Shown: positions 57,371 to 64,000 of the stretch, piece by piece
Layout of the letters: each line of letters starts with the position of its first letter
Numbering within the stretch: the stretch's first letter is position 1
Assembly (NCBI GenBank): GCA_021018815.1
Contig: JAITYX010000034.1
Location: 3,782,001 to 3,846,000, forward strand
Direction of reading: 5' to 3'
DNA: 64,000 nt
Origin: Talinum fruticosum
Lineage: Eukaryota > Streptophyta > Magnoliopsida > Caryophyllales > Talinaceae
The notes under the pieces: generated by a model
Told to the model about the DNA's origin: nothing
Seen by the model: only the letters and a program-made list of their open reading frames with translations
Databases searched by the model: none
Program-made: the position numbers and the translations under genes

Positions 57371-60300
57371 TCAAGCAATTATCATGCCAAGTTCATTCCT
57401 AATAAAGCAAAACTGATCTTCACTTAGACGTTTGGTGAAAATATCATCCAAAAATTTTGTAGGAATAAATTCAAGTTCAATATCACCCTTTTCAAAGTGG
57501 TCTCTCAAAAATGATACTCGACCTTAATGTGTTTCATTTTTTAGTACTGAACTAGATTCTTGGTTATGATCATGGCACTTTGATTATCACACTTGATTGG
57601 GACAGATGTGAATGACAATCCTAGAACCTTCCAAGTGTTACTTGATCCGGAGAATCCGAGCATAGGAAGCTCCAACCGCTATGTACCTAGCCTCAACAGT
57701 TGATAGAGCAACCGAATTTTGTTTCTTTGAATGCCAGGAGATTAGTGATTGACCTATAAATTGGCATGCTCTTGAAGTGCTCTTTCTATCAACTTTGTAT
57801 CTAGCATAGTCAGCATCCGAGTATCCAGGTGAGGGTCGGATCCGAGTCCTCTAAATACTAGAGACCAAGTGTCCGAGTCCCTGCAAGATATCTAAAAATC
57901 ACCTTCACCACAGAGAGATATGATTCATTAGGGTTAGCTTGAAATCTTGCACAAAGGCAGATATCGATCATGATATCCGGCCTACTTAATGTGAGATAAA
58001 GTAGAGATCCAATCATACCTCTCTAGAGTTTTTGATCTACAATTTTACCTTTCTCATTTGAGTCCAATTTTGTACTCGCTACTCATTAGTGTTGCTACAT
58101 GCTTCACATCTTGTAGCTTGTACTTCTTCAATAACTCCTTGGCGTATTTTGATTGATGAACATAGATGTCATCCTTCTCTTACGTGATTTGTAGGCCAAG
58201 GAAGAAATTGAGCTCTCCCATCATGCTCATTTGGAACTCCTGTCTCATTAACTCGGAAAACTCTTAGCATAGAGTTTCATTTGTGACTCCAACTATAATG
58301 TCATCAACATAGATCTGAATGATAAGAATATCATTCCCTTTAGTTTTTGTAAAAAGAGTTTTGTCAATGAGACCTCTTTTGAAGTCATTTTCAACCAAGA
58401 AACTACTTAGTCTTTCAAACCAAACTCTAGGAGCTTGTTTCGAGACCATACAAAGCTTTTTGCATTTGAAAACATGATTTGGAAATTGAGAGTTTTCAAA
58501 TCCAGGGGTCACTCAACATAAACTTCTTCTTGAATATAACCATTGAGAAATGCACACTTAACATCCATTTGATAAAGCTTGATGTTCATGCTAGATACAA
58601 ATGCTAAGAGAATTCTAATCGCCTCAATCCTAGCAATAAGTGCAATGGTTTCCCCATAATCAATTCCCTCTTCTTGGTTATATCCTTGAGCAACTAATCT
58701 AGCCTTATTTCGACTACCAACCCTTCCTCATCTAGTTTGTTCTTGAAGACCCATTTGGTTCCTATTACTCGGGTAGTCGAATGACATTTAGTAGAGTCCG
58801 GACTTGGTTTCTTTCAAATTAAGTTACCTCTTCTTTCATGGCCTCTACCCATTCAGGTTCAAGTAGGGCTTCTAGTACATTTTTAGGTTCAATTAATGAT
58901 ATAAATGCTGAGAATGCACATAGATTTTGCAAAGAAGAACGAGTTCTCACCCCACTATTGATATCGGAAAGAATATTCACAGGTAGGTGACTCGAATGCA
59001 TATTTGAAAGCTTTACTTGTCCTCTCGGTTTACCATGTTTGTTAGCTGAATGATTTGTTCTTCGGTTTGTTGAACATCTTCAGAGTTGTCCTTCGATAGT
59101 CCGAGTTCGCTCTTGAACCGGCTCGGACTAAGTTGACTCATTATAAGTTGCCTCAATTTCTTTGTTTTGATTCATTCAGAGCTCAGCCTCGCAATGTAAT
59201 CTTCATCTCTATTAAGCTTGAGATCCGAGAAGGTGGATCACTTATCCTGCCATTATCAATCTAATTAATGACAACATGGATACTTTCTTCCACTTTGTTA
59301 CTTCTCTTGCTAAAGACTCAATAAGCCTTATTATAAGATAAATAACCCAAAAATATACCTTCATCCGACCATGCATCAAACCTAATCGGATGTTCCTTAC
59401 CATTGTTATGTACATAGAATTTACATCTGAATGGTTTGAAGTAGGAAATGTTGGGTTTCTTTCCCTTGTATAGCTCATAGGGTGTCTTCTTCAAAATGGG
59501 TATGATGAGGCATCCGTTAAGAGTGTAATTTGTTGTGTTGACCGCCTCGACCCGTAAATAGTAAGGTAAATCATTTTCAATCATCATTGTCCTTCCTATT
59601 TCTTGAAGTGTTCTGTTTTTCTCTCCACTACCCCATTCTCGTTGAGGAGTTTTTGGTGCTGAGAAGCTGTGGGAGATGCCATTCTTATAACAAAAGTCTG
59701 TAAATTCCGAGTAATCGAACTCCCTTTCATGGTCGGTTTGAATTCTCCTGTCTAAATCTCAAACTCCATTTGAATTTTCCTGCGAGATCTTAGTGAACTG
59801 TTTGAATGCTTCATTCTTGTTCTTCAGAAAACACACCCAGGTAAATCATGAGTAATCATCAACAATAACTAGCACATATGATTTACCTCCTAGGCTTTTC
59901 ACAGGAATTTCATCACACAAATCCATATGAATTAATTCAAGCATTTTGGATGTAGATACTGTTTTGAGTGGCTTGAATGAGGATCTTACTTGTTTTCCTT
60001 TTGTGCATGTCTCACGATTTTAACTTTCTTAAATGCACAGTTAGGTAAACCCCTAACTAATCCATAAGATGTAAGATTCTTAATGGTATGGATGCTGATA
60101 TGGCCTAAGCTACAATGTTATGCCCATGAATCATCATTAAGAGATGCCTTTAAGCATGATAAATCCTTATTAGAATTTGAAAGAGGAATGGTGTAAGTGT
60201 TACCCGACCTCGGACCCGAGAGCTTTGCTTCCTTGGTGACTCGCATCGAAATGAAGCAGCTTGGTCCGAGTGAATCTTACCTCTTGAACTTAGTCACATA

Positions 60301-60540
60301 ACTAAGAAATGCTCAAAATATTGTATTTGAGTCCCTTGACAAGGTAGACGGGGTCGACTAAATTGTCTCGCCGACCAATCCTTCTAATCCCAACTATCTT
60401 ACCTTTGCTATTGTCTCCAAACGTGACCTTTCATCCTTTCATTTCTTTTAATTCCGAGAAGAGTCTTGAATCCCCGGACATATGTCATGAGCATCCATTG
60501 TCTAAGTACCAGTGACCCTTTCGTTTCGGAGTGACCCGCA
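57371..60540 (-). pseudogene. pol: SIRE-C pol: protease, integrase, RT, RNase H
   Basis: Protease LDNGCS-stop-HMSG (about 60475-60505), with D-N-G and a stop where other copies have Arg or His. Integrase core HLDLCDEIP-like near 59900-59935. ENDLPYYLRVEAVNTTNYT near 59540-59585. RT with RVWFERLSSFLVENDFKRG and YVDDIIVGVTNE (about 58265-58310). RNase H near 57590-57760. Ends GMIIA-stop at 57371. More decayed than F, less than A. Confidence 0.8.
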
Positions 60541-62356
60541 AAACATAAACAAACTAACCCTTCTCGCTTCCTCTTACAAACCCGAGTAACTATTTTTGAT
60601 GTTGTCTTTTTCGAGGAAGAGCACTTTTGGGAACCCAGATTTGAATAATTTTAGGTTTGGTCTAATTCCGAGTCTTTCTTTTAGAAAACCGATTCCGTGT
60701 GTCTTTTCTCTCGAAAACCTTTCCTTTTGTAAACAGGTTGAAAAGGCTTTTTCATAAAAGCTGGTCCAGGCTCAATCTCTTTTCTCTATGAATAAATAGG
60801 ACCATGCTCAACCTTCCCGAACTTAACAGCTTCGGAATCAATTTTAAAAAGGTTGTTGTAAGAGTTATCTTTCTCTTCGAGCATTATAACCAAGACCTTC
60901 TTTTCGAAATGAGACACACTAAGAGCCAAGAAATACATCAAGGTTTTTCTGACCTTGAGTGAGTTTTAAAACCAACTCTTAAGACTCATTGAGCTTCTAT
61001 TTCAGCTTGCTCATTCTCTCGTTATGAGGCACTCGGACTCAAGTCTCATTATCTTGAGTACTCGGTCTTAAGCACTTTCGATTTCGTCTCAACTTTTCTA
61101 ATTCCTTTTTCAAAGTGATGATCTCAGTAGTAAGAGACTCTAGTTCCTCTTTGAATTCAAAAGAATTAGAATTAGGCTTTTCTTCCAAAGTAAAGATGTA
61201 TTTAACAAGATCAAGTTAGGAAAACTTGAGGAAATAGTTACGTACTTCCGAAGGATTTGTCTCCTCAGCATCCGAACCATCACCTGTCTAACTCGGATCC
61301 ATCTTCCGAGTCCGATAGTGTCATTAGACACTTTGAGTCACCGGAATCATTATCTTCTTCTTAATCATCGTCACTCCAAGTAGCCACCATAGCCTTTTTC
61401 TTCTTTCTGTCCTTCTTTCTCTTTGGACGAGTCTTTGACTATGTGCTCCTTGTTACCACACTCAAAACAACCAGAGTTCTTATTTAAAGACAAATTGGAA
61501 GAGGATGAATATTTACCTTTCTTGTCTTTCTTGTAGAACTCCCGCTTTGGCCTCTTTTGCCACTTTTTGTATTTCATCATCTTCTTGAAACATCGGGCTA
61601 TAAGTGCCATGTGATCCTCTTCAGAATCCGAGGAGCTCAAACTTTGTCGTCTGTCTTCCGAAACTTTAAGTGAAATGTTTCTTTTGTGCTGACCTCAGCT
61701 TCCTCTTCTTTTAGGTGCAACTCATAAGTGAATAACTTCCCAATGAGCTCATCTAGCTTCAACGGAGAAAGATCTCGAGCTTCCTCGATTGTTGTCACCT
61801 TGGGACCTCATCTTCTCTTGGGTAAACTTCTTAGAATTTTTCCGACAATCTCTTTGTGAGATATCTTTCTTCCAAGAGATTTGTGATTGTTGACAATCTC
61901 GGTGAAGCGGATGTGCATCTAAGTGATTAGGTTCCATTTTGAACAGCTCATACTTGTGGAGAAATCGACTTATCTTTGCTTGTTTCACTTGACTGGTTCC
62001 TTCATAAGTGTTTACCAAGTGTATCCCATACTTCTTTGGCTATGTCACGAAGCGGACACTCTATTGTATTCTTCCGAGTTGATAGCACACATTAGAGTGT
62101 TCATGGCCTTGTAGTTTTTCCTGTACTTCTCTTTCTCTTCGAGTGGTGAACTCGGACTTCACCTTGGGTATAGCTCTTGTTCCTTCCATCTCCATGGGAG
62201 CGAATTTTCCATTCTGAATGATGTTCCGGACCTCCTCATCACAGTCCTGGATGAAGCACTCCATCATTTTCTCCAATGTGCAAAGTTTGAATCTTTGAAC
62301 TTAGGTGGTCCGGTGAAAGATCTTCCTTCATCGAACTCTCCATTGTTCCGAGCCAT
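60541..62356 (-). pseudogene. gag: SIRE-C gag
   Basis: ATG 62356, MARNNGEFDEGRSFTGPPKF. UBN2-like core about 61750-62100 in broken frames (VNTYEGTSQVKQAKISRFLH). The zinc knuckle NSGCFECGNKEHIVKDSSKE (about 61430-61485) has its last Cys changed to Ser. Basic C-terminus near 60640. Confidence 0.8.
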
Positions 62357-62415
62357 CCGATCTTTAGACCTTTGGATTATGAGATCCTTTTGAAAGGTTA
62401 GGCTCTAATACCAAT

Positions 62416-63807
62416 TGAAGGTTAGCTCTTGGAGAGGTTAAGTCACCCTAGAGGGGTTGAGATGATAGAAGATTTTTGTGAAATACCAAAATATTTTGCA
62501 CATTAAAGACTTAGAAAACAATTTTGAGTCTAGATTGGACTTAGAAGTACAAGACATAGAAAATACGTGGAAACCCTCCTCGGGCGTAAAACCACGAACA
62601 TTGCTAATCTAAGCACGAAGTCAAATCCACTATTTTGAATCCACAAAATACAAGGATTGACTCTTTACAAAAATGCTCACTTAGACAATTCGCTTACAAG
62701 TTTTTCCTAGACTCAAAAATTTCCTTATCCGATCTAATACTTCCTAACTAAGGTAACCTTTACAGCTAGGGAACAACTAAGCTAAGTTGACCTTATAGCT
62801 CGATCAAGGGACTTAGCAGAGAATAGAAAGCATAGAAGTGATTACAAGACTTTCTCTTTTGCAACTCAAAAAGTATAAATTATGAACTAGAGTTGTAAGC
62901 TAGAAGATTGAGTGAGAGTAAATTATGTTCGGTTCCAGCAACCTTTAAGTCTTGTAGAAAGATTTCTATTTATACTCAGCAGGGTAGAGTAGCCGTTGAG
63001 GCTTGTTCCGAACTTGTGAGCTTCATTGGCCGTTGTAATGGCTATCCCGAGTCGCTCGTAAAAAGAACCATTGCAAGATGAATGTTGTGCTTTGGTTTGT
63101 GGCTCAAAAAGTAGTCCATTTGAAACAACCGTTAGACCCAAAGTTGATGTTTATCGAATTTGGAAAAAAACAACCCCGACACGGTGTTTGAGCCTTGTCC
63201 GAAAAAGGTGTTTTTCTATCCGGTGGTGTTTAACGCCCGGAAGTCGGTTGGTTCTCGCTTTATAAAAATAAGATTAAGATACTTTAATCAACCTACAAAA
63301 GTAAATCAAGGTGGTACTAAAATTATAAAAATACTTTGGTCCAAGATTCGGTAAAGATAATAATTAATTTAAAATAATTAAGTGCTAAATTATCTTTAGC
63401 CTAAAGGAATGGAATTTTCTTATTCTAATTTTCATCAGGTTCAAATTCCATCTTGAATAAATTCTCTAAATGATCAAGTTATTAAGATTGGACGATCGGA
63501 ATGCATAAACTTGATCAAGTAAATAATTTCATTTAATAAACTCGACTTAAAGAGGAATTAACGCAATAATTCATTTTCGGTTAGAGCATAAAGTCGGTGT
63601 TTAGAATAAGAAATGTTTATGAAATTATTTACTCATGTCATCTTACTCGAGTTGTGTCTCGAGCATATCGTAAACTCAATTAAATGCATTATACTAAATA
63701 GATGGTTTCTAAGTGTGTCGGACAAAATTGAAGATGAGCTTCTTAAATACTTAGAATGTCTTGAAATCAAAACCATTGAGAGATAGAGAGTTATACCTAA
63801 GTCTTCA
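62416..63807 (-). repeat. SIRE-C 5' LTR
   Basis: 1392 bp, TGAAGGTTAGCTC to AAGTCTTCA on +. The PBS next to it reads TGGTATTAGAGCC in sense, full length with one change. The U5 hairpin is damaged. TATA complement at 62967-62974. Confidence 0.85.
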
Positions 63808-64000
63808 CTAGGCACGAAGTTACCTTATCTATCCCAATATTTCCTAATTGAGATAACCCTTACAGGTAGGGATAATTGAATTGAGTTAACCCTTACAGCT
63901 CGATCAAGGGAATATAGAACAAAAGTATTTGAGAGTAAGTAAAATTGATTACAAGACTTTTCTATTCAACTCGGAAAGTTGAAGTATTAAGTGCAAGAGT
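63808..64000 (-). repeat. SIRE-A 5' LTR, continuation
   Basis: CTAGGCACGAAGTTACC onward matches the A 3' LTR from about 23697 to 23890, including ATTGAGATAACCCTTAC and GAAAGTTGAAGTATTAAGT. It runs off the right edge of the window. Confidence 0.78.

Larger units (their letters stand above)
56361..63807 (-). mobile_element. SIRE-C: copia element inside the 5' LTR of SIRE-A, 3' end lost
   Basis: Minus strand: 5' LTR 62416-63807, gag, pol, internal promoter, and the start of the aORF to 56361, where D begins. Its aORF C-terminus, PPT and 3' LTR are absent, lost in the deletion at 33750. Right flank is CTAGG (63808-63812); A's 3' LTR has CTAGG at the homologous place. Confidence 0.8.
23414..64000 (-). 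mobile_element. SIRE-A: outermost copia element, interrupted by five others
   Basis: The 3' LTR is 23414-24932. The 5' LTR starts at 33612, breaks at 33750 and resumes at 63808, running off the window. Two observations join the pieces. The 33612-33750 piece matches the first 138 bases of the 3' LTR, including GGTTTAGATTT and GATGAGGA, which other LTRs here lack. The 63808 piece matches it from about base 284 onward. Surviving internal parts are an aORF remnant (25389-26122) and gag (31882-33550). Pol has been deleted with the end of element B. Confidence 0.72.

Overview
This is flowering-plant nuclear DNA from a repeat-rich genome. The evidence is plant-type SIRE-lineage Ty1/copia elements, a plant L1-type LINE, a PIF/Harbinger transposon, a hAT-type MITE, AT-rich spacers and intron-like splice signals. 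There is no operon-like layout, and I see no tRNA, rRNA or CRISPR. The species cannot be named from the sequence. At most two fragments look like host genes: terminal exons at 10393-10823 on + and possible exons at 73-222 and 8162-8307 on -. Neither product is recognised.

Layout. 288-3582: two solo SIRE LTRs side by side that share the target duplication TGTTA; the second holds a hAT-like MITE (2707-3245). 3659 to about 7900: a decayed LINE on - with an ORF1 RNA-binding protein and an endonuclease/reverse-transcriptase ORF2. 8658-9848: an element with inverted-repeat arms. 9908-10417: a tandem duplication running into a terminal exon. 11340-15205: AT-rich spacer with local tandem repeats and a MITE-like unit. 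15640-22096: a structurally complete PIF/Harbinger element with TAA target duplication, near-perfect TIRs, a dead transposase and a Myb/SANT-like second gene. 22573-22890: a triplicated TA-rich repeat.

23414-64000 is a stack of six nested SIRE-type copia elements, named A-F here. A (minus, outermost) has its 3' LTR at 23414-24932 and its 5' LTR split between 33612-33750 and 63808 onward. B (minus, 26124-31881) sits inside A. C (minus, 56361-63807) sits inside the 5' LTR of A. D (plus, 33751-56360) sits inside C. E (plus, 35654 to about 38229) and F (minus, 42994-53991) sit inside D. Three later deletions removed element ends, at about 26122, 33750 and 38230.

The elements carry gag, protease, integrase, reverse transcriptase and RNase H, and downstream of pol a third ORF (aORF) in sense orientation. 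In C, D and F the aORF is preceded by what looks like its own promoter: a TATA box, upstream AACGG boxes including an exact match to the plant mitosis-specific activator consensus, and a CT-rich leader. The LTRs I checked have a TATA box, and those of D, E and F also have AACGG arrays. This internal transcription unit is the most interesting thing in the window. All coding regions are broken by frameshifts or stops, so they are annotated as pseudogenes.
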